Below the pieces are notes generated by a model. That model was not told the origin of the DNA. It saw only the letters and a program-made list of their open reading frames with translations, and searched no databases. This document shows, piece by piece, positions 33,620-44,464 of a stretch of 64,000 nt of DNA (its first letter is position 1; each line of letters begins with the position of its first letter). The stretch spans positions 142,727,074 to 142,791,073 of the forward strand of contig OX336391.1 in the NCBI GenBank assembly GCA_946902985.2, read 5' to 3'. The position numbers were made by a program, and so were the translations under genes. The DNA comes from Meconema thalassinum. Its lineage: Eukaryota; Arthropoda; Insecta; Orthoptera; Tettigoniidae.

Positions 33620-35034
33620 TGAGTCGTCCAGTTGCAAAACTCGTTTAATCCACTTGTGAATAAGAATCATTTTCATGAGAAACGTTTCTCTGGACTTTGC
33701 CTCACGTATCTTTTGTGTTTGTTGTTTTCTACTTTTTGCTTTGTGTTTATGATTTTTGGTTTTGAGTTTGCTTTGTGATTTTGCTTTTGAATTTTACATT
33801 TTGCTTTTCTTTCTTGGTTTTGGTTTTGTATTTGTTTTCTGCTTTTGCTTTTTTAAAATTAGCATTTTGCTTTGTGTTTTCTTGTTTTGCTTGTTTTTTT
33901 TGAATTTTGCTTTTTGCTTGGTGTTTCTTGGTTTTGTGTTTGTTTTCTCGATAATCAAAATAAAACAAAATAAACAAAACAAACTGAGAATAAAATAAAC
34001 AAAACAAAATAACATTAAAAAATAAAAATAAAAAATGAAATAAAACAAAAAAAAACAAAACAAAAACAAACAATATTCTACAAAATGAAAATAAAACAAA
34101 ACAAAATAAACAAAACAAAATGAAAATAAAATAAACAAAACAAAATAACATTAAAAATAAAAAACAAAATAAAACAAAACAAAAACAAAACAAAAACAAA
34201 TAAACAAAATAAAATAAAATTAAACAAAACAAATTAAAACCAAATAAAATGAAGTAAAATAAAATAAAATAATTAAATAAATAATGTTATGTTCGACCCT
34301 CACTATTATGTGTCAGAAAACTGTATCATAATGATGGTCATTATAACACTGTTTTCCATTATGATACAGTTTCTCCAGCCAATCAGAGCTCGTTCATTGA
34401 CCAATTAGGTAACGATACCTTCGCGCATGCGCTCAAAATCCAACATGTCGGACATAAACACAATATCGAACTAGGCTATAATAAATTACCGACATGAAAT
34501 ACGCACCGTCCATATGTTCGCGTAAATAAACTGGGGAATATGAGACAAGAAATAGCACTGTACCTTAGAATCACCAACACTAATTTCTACACAGCGCATT
34601 TTCTTGAAACGACTCCGGTAACAATATTACTGAGGGGCGGCAGATGTAAACATATGGCCTGCATATGGCATTGCAAGCACTCAAAGCGCATGCGTCGGTG
34701 GGCCAGAGAGCTTGGAACATGGAGATATGCTGCCTAGCGCACCACCCGATCACAAAAATCTAGTTACTGAACAGATATTTATGAATATTTATGTTAAAAC
34801 ATGTAATAAAGTTATAATTATCGTCGAACATAAACAGTCGTATGCAACTCGCCTATAATGGTAATTAAGACACTCGTATGGAAATTATAAAACTCGCTAA
34901 AGCTCGTTTTATAAACATACTCGTGTCTTAATTATAGCCATTATAGGCTCGTTGCATAATGTACTATTACAACATGATCCTTATTCACAAGTGGATTAAA
35001 CGAGTTTTGCAACTGGACGACTCAAATGTAATCC
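33620..35034. mobile_element. Element H copy 1: about 50-base TIRs around a T-rich/A-rich foldback
   Basis: Left TIR starts TGAGTCGTCCAGTTGCAAAA and the right TIR is its complement, with about 50 bases matching. Between them a T/G-rich tract (33700-33950, TTTTGCTTTTG-type words) switches to an A/C-rich tract (33955-34275, AAAACAAAATAAAC-type words), so the interior can also fold. MITE G is inserted at 34282-34975. Second copy at 60814-61711. No transposase. Long open frames here are low-complexity artefacts. Confidence 0.85.
34282..34975 (+). mobile_element. MITE G copy 1, nested in element H (empty site for Helentron-like copy B)
   Basis: Matches 39698-40154 plus 41413-41452. Contains a perfect 16-base inverted pair AAACTGTATCATAATG / complement (34319-34373). 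It also carries an inverted pair GTTCGAC..GTCGAAC between its left part and 34828, and a strong terminal hairpin CCTATAATGG..AAGACAC / GTGTCTTAATTATAG (34852-34950). The interval 34927-34939 is the uninterrupted version of the site occupied by the element at 40155-41412. Confidence 0.8.
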
Positions 35035-35035
35035 T

Positions 35036-35350
35036 GGTTTGAGGGCTGGAAAGGAGTATAGGCCTACTCAGAATCGTAAGGCTAAACTGAGAAGATGAGA
35101 GTGTTCTATTCCCACCTCAGTCATCTTGGAAGTGGTTTTCCGTGGTTTGTCCACTTCTACTCTAGACAATTGCCGGGGTGGTTCCTAATTTAAGGCGGCG
35201 GCTGTCTACTTCCCCATCCCCACCTGAATTACAAATACAACATTCATTCAGCCATCACAACAACACAGGTCAACTGAGAAATCTTTCACACACCCGCAAG
35301 TTCACGTGGTTGAATAACCACTATGTCCAAGACCCTTAAATGAAACATTA
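35036..35350 (+). mobile_element. SINE B, 5'-truncated
   Basis: Starts in the body (GTTTGAGGGCTGGAAAGGAG), second box GTGTTCTATTCCCACCTCAG, GAAGTGGTTTTCCGTGG, then the tail ending TTAAATGAAACATTAACAAC. It abuts the right end of element H. Confidence 0.8.
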
Positions 35351-35526
35351 ACAACAAAGTACTTCAAGAGTGGGGTAAAATCACGGCATTACGTGTACTG
35401 TAGTTGATGATTCACTAAGGGACTTGCCTTATCGTGGTAATATAGCCGCATGTACTTGGGTCTGTGCAGGATACAGTATAACTGGTGTTATTGTGTTGTC
35501 TGTAGTTGTGTGTGTATTTGTAATAT

Positions 35527-35993
35527 TGAAAATGCACTTTACAAACAAATAAATATATTTCCGTTGACTTTTCAAGAAATACAAGATTTTTCCTGTGGAA
35601 TTGGGACGTTTTGGAAGATTTTGGTACAAACCGTACCTTCTAACTCCCTCTGGTTTAGGAGCTTGAGTTTAGTGAAACATACACCTTAGCGTGTTATACT
35701 AGCGGACCCGTGCGAGAACTCTCGCATAATGGGTTGTGTACGCCCCATGTTTATAGACTACCCGCACGGCACTAGTGCTATGCGGGCTGTACTCGATGCC
35801 AGGGGCTATCGTCTTGTTTAATTGTTTAAAAGCACATTATAAACAAATAAATATAATTCCGTTGACTTTTCAAGAAATGCAAGATTTTTCCTGTACTATT
35901 GAAACGATTTGGAAGATTTTGGTGCAAACCACACCTTCTTACTCCCTCTGGTTTAGGAGCTCGAGTTTTGTGAAACATACACCTTAGCGTAAT
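35527..35993 (+). repeat. Dispersed repeat S, two tandem units
   Basis: AAACAAATAAATATA..TCCGTTGACTTTTCAAGAAA occurs at about 35541 and 35839, each followed by GCAAGATTTTTCCTGT-type and TCCCTCTGGTTTAGGAGC blocks. Between them is GGACCCGTGCGAGAACTCTC...GGGGCTATCGTC. Period about 295 bases. A - strand copy is at 26470-26782. Function unknown. Confidence 0.75.
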
Positions 35994-36003
35994 ATGCAAT
36001 TAG

Positions 36004-36020
36004 ATGATGATGATGATGAT
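36004..36020. repeat. (GAT)n microsatellite at the Tc1 insertion edge
   Basis: Six GAT-type units directly before the TA target of the Tc1 element. Confidence 0.9.
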
Positions 36021-36024
36021 TATA

Positions 36025-37489
36025 CACACATCAAAAAAAAGTTTTGCATCACCTCGGTTCCAAGAGTTCCGGAACCTTTAAATACAAAGGGAATAGAGAT
36101 CAACACAAACAACATTTCAGCTCGTTTTATTGCTCATGAGACCCACACATTGCATGTTGTACCATCATACAGCTAGACTTTCAGCATTTGTGGTCCAGAT
36201 TGCAGTACACACCACTACCTCTAATACCCAGTAGCACGTCCTCTTGCATTGATGCATGCCTGTATTCGTCGTGGCATACTATCCACAAGTTCATCAAGAC
36301 ACTGTTGGTCCAAATTGTCCCACTCCTCAACGACAATTCGGCGTAAATCTCTCAGAGTGGTTGGTGGGTCAAGACGTCCATAAACAGCCCTTTTCAACAT
36401 ATCCCAGGCATGTTCGATAGGGTTCATGTCTGGCGAACATGCTGGCCACTGTAGTCGAACGATGTCGTTATCTTGAAGGAACGCATTCACAAGATGTGCA
36501 CGATGAGGTCGAGAATTGTCGTCCATGAAGACAAATGCCTCTCCAATATTCTGCCGATATGGTTGCACTATGGGTCGGAGGATGTCATTCAGGTATCGTA
36601 AAGCCGTTTCGGAGCCTTTCATGACCACCAGTGGCGTACGTCGGCCCCACATAATGCCACCCCAAAACATCAGGGAACCACCACCTTGCTGCACTCGCTG
36701 GACAGTGTGTCTAAGACGTTCAGCCTGACCAGGGTGCCTCCAAACACGTCTCCGACGATTGTCTGGTTGAAGGCATATGCGACACTCATCGGTGAAGAGA
36801 ACGTGATGCCAATTCCGTGGGGTCCATTCAGCATGTTGTTGGGCCCATCTGTACCGCGCTGCATGGTGTCGGGGTTGCAAAGCTGGACCTCGCCATGGAC
36901 GTCGGGAGTGAAGTTGCGCATCATGCAGCCTATTGCGCACAGTTTGAGTTGAAACACGACGTCCTGTGGCTGAACGAAACGCATTATTCAACATGGTGGC
37001 ATTGCTGTCAGGGTTCCTCCGAGCGGCAATCCGTAAGTAGCGGTCATCCACTACAGAGTAGCCCTTGGGCGGCCTGAACGAGGCCTGTCATCGACAGTTC
37101 CTGTATCTCTGTACCTCCTCCATGTCCGAACAACATCGCTTTGGTTCACTCTGAGACGCCTGGAAACTTCCCTTGTTGAGAGCCCTTCTTGACACAAAGT
37201 AACAATGCGGACGCGATCGAACTGCGGTATTGACCTTCTAGGCATGGTAGAACTACAGACAACATGAGCAGCGTACCTTCGTCCTGGTGGAATGACTGGA
37301 ACTGATCGGCTGTCGTACCCCCTCCGTCTAATAGGCCCTGCTCATGCATGGTTGTTTACATCTTTGAGCAGTTTTAGTGACATCTATGAACAGTCAAAGG
37401 GACTGTATCTTGGATACAATATACACAGTCAACGTCTATATGCCGGAGATCTGGGAACCGAGGTGATGCAAAACTTTTTTTGATGTGTG
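36025..37489 (-). mobile_element. Tc1-like transposon, 1,465 bases, complete ends
   Basis: Flanked by TA at 36023-36024 and 37490-37491. TIRs start CACACATCAAAAAAAGTTTT and continue TGCATCACCTCGGTTCC, about 38 bases nearly perfect (the left has one extra A), with partial pairing to CTCCGG/GTTCCGG inside. It holds one transposase gene on the - strand (37245-36221). The good ends and near-intact gene indicate a young insertion. Confidence 0.95.
36221..37245 (-). pseudogene. Tc1-family DD34E transposase, single frameshift
   Basis: Cut-and-paste transposase of the IS630/Tc1/mariner group, expected to act in the nucleus on the element's own TIRs. It starts at ATG 37245 (MPRRSIPQFDRVRIVTLC). The first 64 codons hold a helix-turn-helix (LSTREVSRRLRVNQ, residues 22-35) and the linker SGRPRAT, like the GRPR motif between the two DNA-binding domains of Tc1. 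A one-base loss near 37063-37067 throws the frame into TAG. The remaining 276 codons are open from 37051 to 36221. Numbered from Met 37051, the second DNA-binding region is residues 1-60, first catalytic Asp is D88 (LFTDEC), second D178 (FMDDN), third Glu E213 (SPDMNPIE); D178 and E213 are separated by 34 residues, so DD34E. All three catalytic residues are present. Total length near 340 residues is normal. It cannot make full-length protein as read, unless the frameshift is an assembly error. Confidence 0.92.
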
Positions 37490-37491
37490 TA

Positions 37492-38076
37492 CTACACTTA
37501 CTTTATCACATACAAGATGTAAGACGTTATTTGCGAGATCGCAGAGATTCGCCTGTTATCTCTTTAGCACTGTCTCTTAGAACAATTCAATGGGGCCATA
37601 GCTTTGAGTAGAGAAATGGGTCCCAACCTTGGATCTGCTGACCACAGGTGGTCCACGAGATCCTCTGGAGTGTTCCGCGGGACAAGAGGGTCCGGCAAAA
37701 CATATACAAAAAAGTTGTTAATAAATGGGGAATTTAAAAGCGAGGTGCGTTGAACGAGAATGGTCCGAATTTATCCCTACCGATGACGATCAACTGTTGA
37801 ATTAAAATATCTTTAAAGCAATTATTATCATTAGAATATGGTACGAAATAATTTTCATAACTCATGTTCTAGGGATTCTAGAAATTATTGTTGATTTAAA
37901 ACAAACAAAGAAATCGGCTGGTGCAAGCAGTGATTTGAGGTTAGCTCTGGACAAGAGCGTAACTTCTAGGATTCCTCAGCTTGTCTCAAAAAATCAGGCA
38001 ACTCAAGTCCAACTTAGAAAAATATTGAGTTGAAATATTTTCCAACATCGTTTTTTAAACAAAATTATTGTTCAAT
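37492..38076. other. No feature recognised
   Basis: Unassigned. Confidence 0.4.
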
Positions 38077-38088
38077 ATAAATGTATGT

Positions 38089-38569
38089 TGGCATGTTTGC
38101 CATCTCTTGACGAATGCACTACATTTGCATTTGTCTGTTGGCACATGCTAGAGTCTCAGTCTCACTCATGGCTGTGATTATATGGAAGCTACTGAGGTAT
38201 GAGTGGTGCTTAGTAATGACATTCAGGGCACAGTAAGTGCCTCTTGGCACTGGCTAGAGTATCACCGATGTCTCAGTCTCACTCATGGCTGTGATTATAT
38301 GGAAGCTACTGAGGTATGGGTGGTGCTTAGTAATGACATTCAGGGCACAGTCAGTGCCTGTGCATGCTGTGAAAGGTTCTACTCATAGGGTTAGTACTGC
38401 TGTTCTGACTCGGTGAGGAAAGCAATGGCAAACTACCTCACTCCTCACCTTGCCTAGTACGCCTCAATATAGCGCTGCCTTGGGTTTTTGTGGGTATTTA
38501 CCCACATAACCTAACGGCGGTACTTTTTGAGGATCCAACCAGCCTTCGGGCTGACTACCTAACAGACAG
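38089..38569 (+). mobile_element. Retroposon J copy 3 with internal 117-base duplication and 12-base TSD
   Basis: Matches 11219-11592. TSD ATAAATGTATGT at 38077-38088 and 38570-38581. The segment TCTCAGTCTCACTCATGG... starts at 38154 and again at 38271, a 117-base tandem duplication absent from copies 1 and 2. Confidence 0.88.
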
Positions 38570-38639
38570 ATAAATGTATGTGCAACTGAAATTTACTATA
38601 TTACTAGTAATCCGCCCATTCTTCGGCCGGAATCTTAAA

Positions 38640-38744
38640 GGGTTGGTTGGTTCCTCAGTTTAGGGGCTGCGACAACGTGGTCATGTAGCCCCGTGTACTT
38701 TGTGTGTGTGTAGAAGCTGTCTGATAACGGGTGTTAATTGTGAT
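38640..38744 (-). mobile_element. SINE A tail, split by a hAT insertion
   Basis: - strand SINE A 3' tail (complement of CCCCTAAACTGAGGAACC and ACACGGGGCTACATGACC). The sequence breaks at TTAATTGTGAT where the hAT element begins and resumes for a few bases at 39479. Confidence 0.8.
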
Positions 38745-39478
38745 CAGGGGCGTATATACATTTTTTTTCGGGAGGGGCTGATTATCCTGGAAAATTGTGA
38801 GTATTCTCAGGGGAATGTCACCGCAAAATACCGGGAAATATCAACCAATATCTTAGAGCATATAACTTTGTGTAATTATTTTAGATAAGAGTTAGTTGTA
38901 AAATTCTAAGTTCATGTAGCCTAGAATACAGAAGAAGTTTTAAAATACAACACAACACACAAATAAGATTTTATACTTAATGAATTTTCTATTATGGCCT
39001 ATGGAGTATCAATGGCAAATATCTAACTAAATATTTGTCAATTTATTAAACAGAAAGGTAAACTCCTTTTTTTTTTCAAATTGATAATTTATTTCTCAAA
39101 AGTACTGTGGAATTCTTAGTTTTGCCTCACAAGGCTCTAGCCCCGATCCAGCCCTCAGACCAATTTTTTTTGGCAGAGCCGGGAATCGAATTCAGACCTT
39201 GGGGGCGGCAGCCAAGAATGCTAGCCACTACACCACGAGTTAGTCTAATTTCAAATATTGTTTATAACTTAGCCAATAAGTTAAGATTAGGGTACAACCA
39301 AATTAACAATTATTTTGTGCTTTTACCAAAGCAACACTTATATAATTTTCAAAAGAAAAATATGTATTAGCACAATTTGTGTTTAAAAAGCAACACTTTC
39401 CTAATATTATAGGATTTTTCGGGGGGCGGGGGGCGGAGCCCCCCCCCCCCCCCAAGCTTCCTCTTATATACGCCCCTG
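38745..39478. mobile_element. hAT-like element, CAGGGGCG ends, perfect 8-base TSD
   Basis: 734 bases. TIR CAGGGGCGTATATA with the right end its complement (TATATACGCCCCTG). TSD ATTGTGAT at 38737-38744 and 39479-39486. An 8-base TSD and CAGGGG-type ends fit hAT. No transposase. G/C homopolymers lie near both ends (GGGAGGGG at 38769; G-run and C-run at 39421-39453). A SINE B fragment lies inside. Confidence 0.88.
39113..39245 (-). repeat. SINE B head and body inside the hAT element
   Basis: - strand: TCGTGGTGTAGTGGCTAGCA, GGTCTGAATTCGATTCCCGG, CTGCCAAAAAAAATTGGTCT and GAGGGCTGGATCGGGGC. 3' tail absent. Confidence 0.7.
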
Positions 39479-39486
39479 ATTGTGAT

Positions 39487-39597
39487 TTCTGTGTTAGAGG
39501 GTCTGGAGGATGTGAAACGCGAAGATATGTCGACATCTTCCGGAAGTCGCCACGTGTACCCAGTGCAATAGTTAGCTTTCTAATGAAATCTACCTAA
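39487..39597 (+). repeat. Dispersed repeat T, copy 1
   Basis: GAGGATGTGAAACGCGAAGA, TATGTCGAC.TCTTCCGGAAG and AGTTAGCTTTCTAATGAAAT recur at 44465-44573. Looks like the right end of a longer element. Confidence 0.75.
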
Positions 39598-39697
39598 TGT
39601 AAAAGAGTAATTTTGATTTATTGAATAATTTGTAATTAAGTTGCACTGTTCACTAATTAATAGTGGTAATTAAATTATGTGTTCTAAAATACTTTAT

Positions 39698-40154
39698 GTT
39701 CGACGATGTCGAAATGTAAATATTATATATCAGAAAACTGTATCATAATGAGGGTCATTATAACACTATTTTTCGTTATGAAACAGTTTCTCCCACCAAT
39801 CAGAGCTCAAGAAACAGTGGTGTGACCAATTAGGTAAGGATAGCATCGAACCTGCGCTGAGTTCCACGGCCTCCTAATTTAAATATATCTGCGTGTCTAG
39901 TGTCACAGTGGAGTAATCGAGGAGGTCATGGTAAAATACAAGGCATTCTCTGCGTCCCATGCGCTCTGTTCAGTACATAAAACTGGTGAAATCTTGACAG
40001 ATATTTATGAATATTTATGTTCGAACATAAAATAGTTATAATTATCGTCGAAAATAAGCAGTCGTATGCAACTCGTCTATAATGGTAATTCAGACACTCG
40101 CATGGTAATTATAAAACTCGCGTCGCTCGTTTCATAAACATACTCGTGTCTTAT
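39698..40154 (+). mobile_element. MITE G copy 2, left part
   Basis: Matches 34282 to about 34926: AAACTGTATCATAATGAGGG, ACCAATTAGGTAAGGATA, AACTCGTCTATAATGGTAAT, CATACTCGTGTCTTA. Continues after the Helentron-like insertion at 41413-41452. Confidence 0.8.
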
Positions 40155-41412
40155 TAGCCTACTTTCGATTTTTGCAAAAAATGAAAGTAGACTTATGAGA
40201 TCAACACAGGGCGATAAAAAGTGTGTCTGTCTGTGTGTGTGTATGTGTGTGTGTGAGTCTGTGTGTGTGAGTCTGTGTGTGTGTGAGTGTGTGTACTCTG
40301 AATGTCTGTCCCCCCCTATCAATTCGAACACGGTGAACGCGAATGGAACGAAATTTGGTACAGAGGTAGTACTATCAAAGGGCACCTCAGTGTCATGTTT
40401 TATATCGCCGCCATCTTGACGGAAACGTAATGGCGGCCACATAATGTTCAAAGCTTAAATCAAATTACGACTAACCTAATCATCCGATCTCTACCAAATT
40501 TTGCAACAACATACCTTTATGGAGGAAGCATCCTTTGACCAAACTAATAGGTCATTAGCCTAATATTTTGCGGATGGCGGCCATCTTTGTGTGAAAATCG
40601 ATTCCCCCTATCAATTCGAACACGGTGAATACCGAATGGAACGAAATTTGGTACAGAGATAGCACTAGGAAAGGGCACCTCAGTGTCATGTTTTATATCA
40701 CCGCCATCTTGACGGAAACGTAATCGCGGCCACCCAAATGTTAAAAGCTTAAATGTAATTACGACCAACCTAATAATCTAGTCTCTACCAAATTTTGCAA
40801 CAACATAGGCTATCTTTATGTGGGAAGAATATTCTGACCAAACTGCAAGATCATCAGCCCAATAGTTTGCAGACGGTGGCCAAGTATGTGTGCAAATCGA
40901 TTCCCCCTATCAATTCAAACACGGTGAAACCGAATTGAACGAAACTTGGTACTAGCAAAGGGCACCTCAGTGTCATGTTTTATATCGCCGCCATCTTGAC
41001 GGAAACGGAATGACGGCCACCCAATTGTTAAAAGCTTAAATCAAATTACGACCATCCTAATAATTTGATCTCTACCAGATTTTGCAACAACATGCCTTTT
41101 TGTGGAAAGCATCTTATGACTGACTACAAGGTCATCAGCCCAATAGTTTGCAAATAGCGGCCATGTATGTGTGCAAATCCATTCCCCATATCAATTCAAA
41201 CACGGTGAAACCGAATTGAATGAAATTTTTTACAGAGGTAGCACTAGCAAAGGGCACCTCATATTCATGTTTAATATCCCTATAGCACGTTGTATTTCAA
41301 CAAGCTACTACAACCAACATTCAATTATACTCCTTGAAAAGGACAAAGAGTTATAACAATACCCATGCATTTAGGAGAAAGTAGGCTATATGTTCTTTAC
41401 TGAACATCTTGT
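40155..41412 (-). mobile_element. Helentron-like family 1, copy B, inserted in MITE G
   Basis: On the - strand: 5' end ACAAGATGTTCAGTAAAGAA (41412 down), AGCCTACTTTCTCC, about 150 bases of unique 5' sequence, then four copies of the GTACCAAATTTCGTTC core at spacing near 290, ATAGGGGGGGACAGACATTC, a CA-rich microsatellite (40215-40300), and the 3' hairpin ending GTAGGCTAA. The units are more diverged than in copies A and C. Confidence 0.88.
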
Positions 41413-41452
41413 TTATTGCCATTATAGGCTCGTTGCATAATGTACTATTTTG
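41413..41452 (+). mobile_element. MITE G copy 2, right part
   Basis: ATTGCCATTATAGGCTCGTT and GCATAATGTACTATT complete the terminal hairpin interrupted by copy B. Confidence 0.8.
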
Positions 41453-42312
41453 ATTCGCCTTTAAATGTTGTTATGGGGAAGGCGTTCGGTACGAGTTACA
41501 ACTGACAGGGGGTATTAAAGTGGGTTCCGTCCATAACTTAGTTTCAAGCTGAGTGATCCGCAGGCTTCTACGGGTTGGGAACCACTGGAGTCGAGTAAAG
41601 GGTAGATGTAAAGAATCCTGAATTTTGAAAGCCGAAAGCAATCTCTTGCACAAAGAACAGGGTGTCGTGGCGATGGTGGGATCTAAAAGTACAGTAGTTT
41701 CTTGCGGTATGACGGGATTACTGCTGATGAAACGAGCGTTCAATTGGAGAATTGGTCGCGCAGGATTGTGCTGATCGGCTGGCGTGCCGGAAGGGGGTGT
41801 CATGTTTCCCCGTACATGGCAACTTTATACCGCGCGCACGTACTGGGATACATCCGCTGTCATCGATATTCTGTGTTTCTTCCAGAAAATGTTTGGCGGC
41901 TTTCACGCTGTGCGAGCCAACTACGATAGTTGGGTGAAGTTTCGAAGCTATTGATTCAGTGCTACCTGTACAACAATAAAAATTCCTCTCGGCACGCCGG
42001 AAGGCGGAGGTAGATTTCACCGGGCAAACTAGGGGATAGGCTATAATAGGCAAAATATGCAGGTTTTCGTAGGAGGATCATACCTCATTTATTGCGAGAA
42101 AGTATTTTACAATTGGAGGTTAGTTAACATTTTTTCGTCTTTCTATGCATACTTTTAACATTTTACTGTCTTATGGGGATGGTAACCTTCTTGTCATTTG
42201 GGGTTAATTTTTATACTTGTGATCACACTGTCCTTATGCAAGGTTTGGAACTAATGTGTAACTATCTAACAGTCTGTTACTTCTTCACGCAAAATTTTAT
42301 CTCCCGCAGAGA
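41453..42312. other. G+C-rich unassigned block
   Basis: 41460-42050 is more G+C-rich than its surroundings with overlapping open frames on both strands (for example - strand 42053-41718). No recognisable domain and no second copy in the window. A TATAAA lies in complement near 41827, without other promoter support. Confidence 0.35.
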
Positions 42313-42698
42313 TGTTGGTTGGTTCCTCAGTTTAGGGGCTGCGACAAGGTGGTCATGTAACCCCGTGTACATTGGGTGTGTGTAGAATCTGTCTGATAAA
42401 CGGTGTTATTTGTGATGACTGTATTAGTCTGTAATTCAGGTAAGGTCTGCAGACGGTCAATTTTAAGTAGTAGTACCAAATTTTCTACCAAATACTAACG
42501 TCAACGACACCTAGCTGTGAACTTGGCTGCTAGATGCCACCGCAACCAGCAACTTGCAACGAACGTTGTAACTTCCCTCCGAAGGAAAGCATGCTGACGG
42601 ATTTTTAGCGCTCTTAGAAAATCCGGCGACTTCGGCCGGCTTTGAACCAGCACCTTGGGCATAGAAGTTCAGCATGCTACCAGTTAGCCGCTTCCCTC
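42313..42698 (-). mobile_element. SINE A copy with internal deletion
   Basis: - strand: head GGCTAACTGGTAGCATGCTG at 42690, B box GCTGGTTCAAAGCCGGCC, body 'ttcggagggaag'. It then jumps to the GTTGCTGGTTGCGGTGGC segment, lacking about 100 bases present at 22088-22606. Full tail with (AACC)n. Confidence 0.82.
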
Positions 42699-42715
42699 AT
42701 AGTCAGATGGAACAC

Positions 42716-43835
42716 GAAGTTCCGTGACGAACTAAAGAGCCTACTTTTCTTAAAATTAAGATTCATGCCATAGATTAATCTACAGTATATGAACCTATCT
42801 AGAATAATGACGAAATTAAGTGCGTAATATCGAAATGTCTTAATTAGTTCGAAATAAGGTATACTAGGCATAATGTAGCCTAATAGAGCAATACATTGGC
42901 AGCTCTGGTGACTGAATATATTCTTACTTCCATCTCCTAAGGTACAGAATACAAAATGCGGTTGAAGTCCAAAGGACGTTACATGGATTTAGACATGGGA
43001 TCTATTAGTACACGTAAAAGCATGTTGGCAACAATGTCATGCGAGTGCTGGTCCTAAATAATCTGAATTATTATGTATTTTTATGCCAATTTTGGATGAA
43101 ATCCATTTGTTGGTATAGAAGTTACATGTATTTAAAAATTGGTCCTATCAGCAGGCTTAGAATCATGTTGGTAGAACTGACGTATATAAGTTACTCCAAA
43201 TTAATGTAAAATGTCGGGTAATTTACGTGTGCATAGTTTAAAGCTGTCGGCTTGCATACTTTCTGATATATTTGGATACAAAATAGAGAGCAATTATTAA
43301 CAGTTGGCAGCCCTGGTGGCTCTTAAGAATACACTCAGTCATATATGTTTATATACACATATTACAAACAAAATTTCGTTGAAATCCAATTGATTGTGTA
43401 GAAGTTATATGCATTTAATAATTGGACTTATCAGAAGGCTTAAAATTATTTTGGCAACGCTGTCATGGTTGGCCACCTGGAAATTAAACTGAAATAGTAT
43501 TATCTACATGTGTGCCAATTTTAGAATAGCTCCCATGTATACCTTCCAAGATATCCAACATGGAGCTCAAATTTCTAGTGCGTTCTTTTAGCAGTTGGTA
43601 GCACTGGTATCTTTTTCAAATATGGGCCTGAGATATTCCGGTATACATCTTTACTCATACTAAATTTGGTTTCGATTGCTGCAGCCGTTTAGGAGATGAT
43701 AGGGGGGGGACACACACACAGCCAGACAGACAGAAGGACAGAGAGACATACAGGCAGAAGGACAGACACATTTTCCCGGATATATCTTATAAGTCTACTT
43801 ATTCCTCATTTTTGAAAAGTGTGAAAAGTAGGCTA
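42716..43835 (+). mobile_element. Helentron-like element family 2, copy 2
   Basis: Starts GAAGTTCCGTGACGAAC then TAAAGAGCCTACTTTTC. The interior parallels copy 1 (17298-18374) block for block. Then GATAGGGGGGGACACACAC, (GACA)n, and 3' hairpin TACTTATTCCTCATTTTTGA...GAAAAGTA ending GGCTA at 43835. It begins 17 bases after SINE A ends. Confidence 0.78.
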
Positions 43836-44464
43836 AAAATGAATGTGATCTCGTCAATGGCGTTGTCTTGGCAACCTCTGATAGATCATCCCTTATCAAT
43901 TTAAAAGCGTTGTTATTGTAACCTCTGATGGCACTTGGCATTTTTTAAAATTCCGAAATCATTTTTCTCATCCCTTGGCGTAATGGTGGGTCATATCAAA
44001 AATTCTTTCAGACAAAAGTTTTAGGTAATTATTAGGGGAATATTTTCCATTTTGTATGGTTTTGATATTGTGCCTATTAAGAGAGATATGATTAATGTTT
44101 CCCGAAAAACCCACTTTTTTCCACCCCTTTGGTCAAGGGTTGGTGCTATCAAAAAACTTATGTGACATAAATTTTTGGCACTTATCCGACACATATTATG
44201 AACTTTGAATGGATTCGATATTTCACGTATTAAGAGAGTTATAGCGAAATTTCACTATTTCGAAAAAAGCCCACCATTTTCACCCCCTTCGACCGATTTT
44301 GCCCATTAACGAACTCGACCGAGATTTTGTAGGGATACATATTATGTAAAAAATTCAAAGTGATTGGTGCAAAATTACGGCAGTTATCGTGTCCACAAGA
44401 AACTGATATATATATAGATACATATATACATAAATTATATATAAACTTTTGAACTGATGGTGGT
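43836..44464 (+). repeat. Degenerate tandem-repeat segment, Helentron-core-like
   Basis: Loosely repeated blocks: CCC(A/T)T(T/C).ACCCC followed by 'tt(ga)', AAGAGAG(A/T)TAT and 'CATATTATG'. Includes TCGACCGATTTTGCCC and GAACTCGACCGAGATTTT. Ends in a TATA-type microsatellite. Resembles core repeats of Helentron-like elements; tentative. Confidence 0.4.

Noticed and set aside
33747..34232. 161-codon - strand open frame rich in Phe/Lys (and a similar one at 60742-61161)
   Set aside because: Low-complexity translation of the A-rich/T-rich arms of element H; open frames occur on both strands and in several registers.
41718..42053. 111-codon - strand open frame in a G+C-rich block
   Set aside because: Overlaps comparable frames on the other strand; no motif recognised. 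Kept only as an unassigned block.
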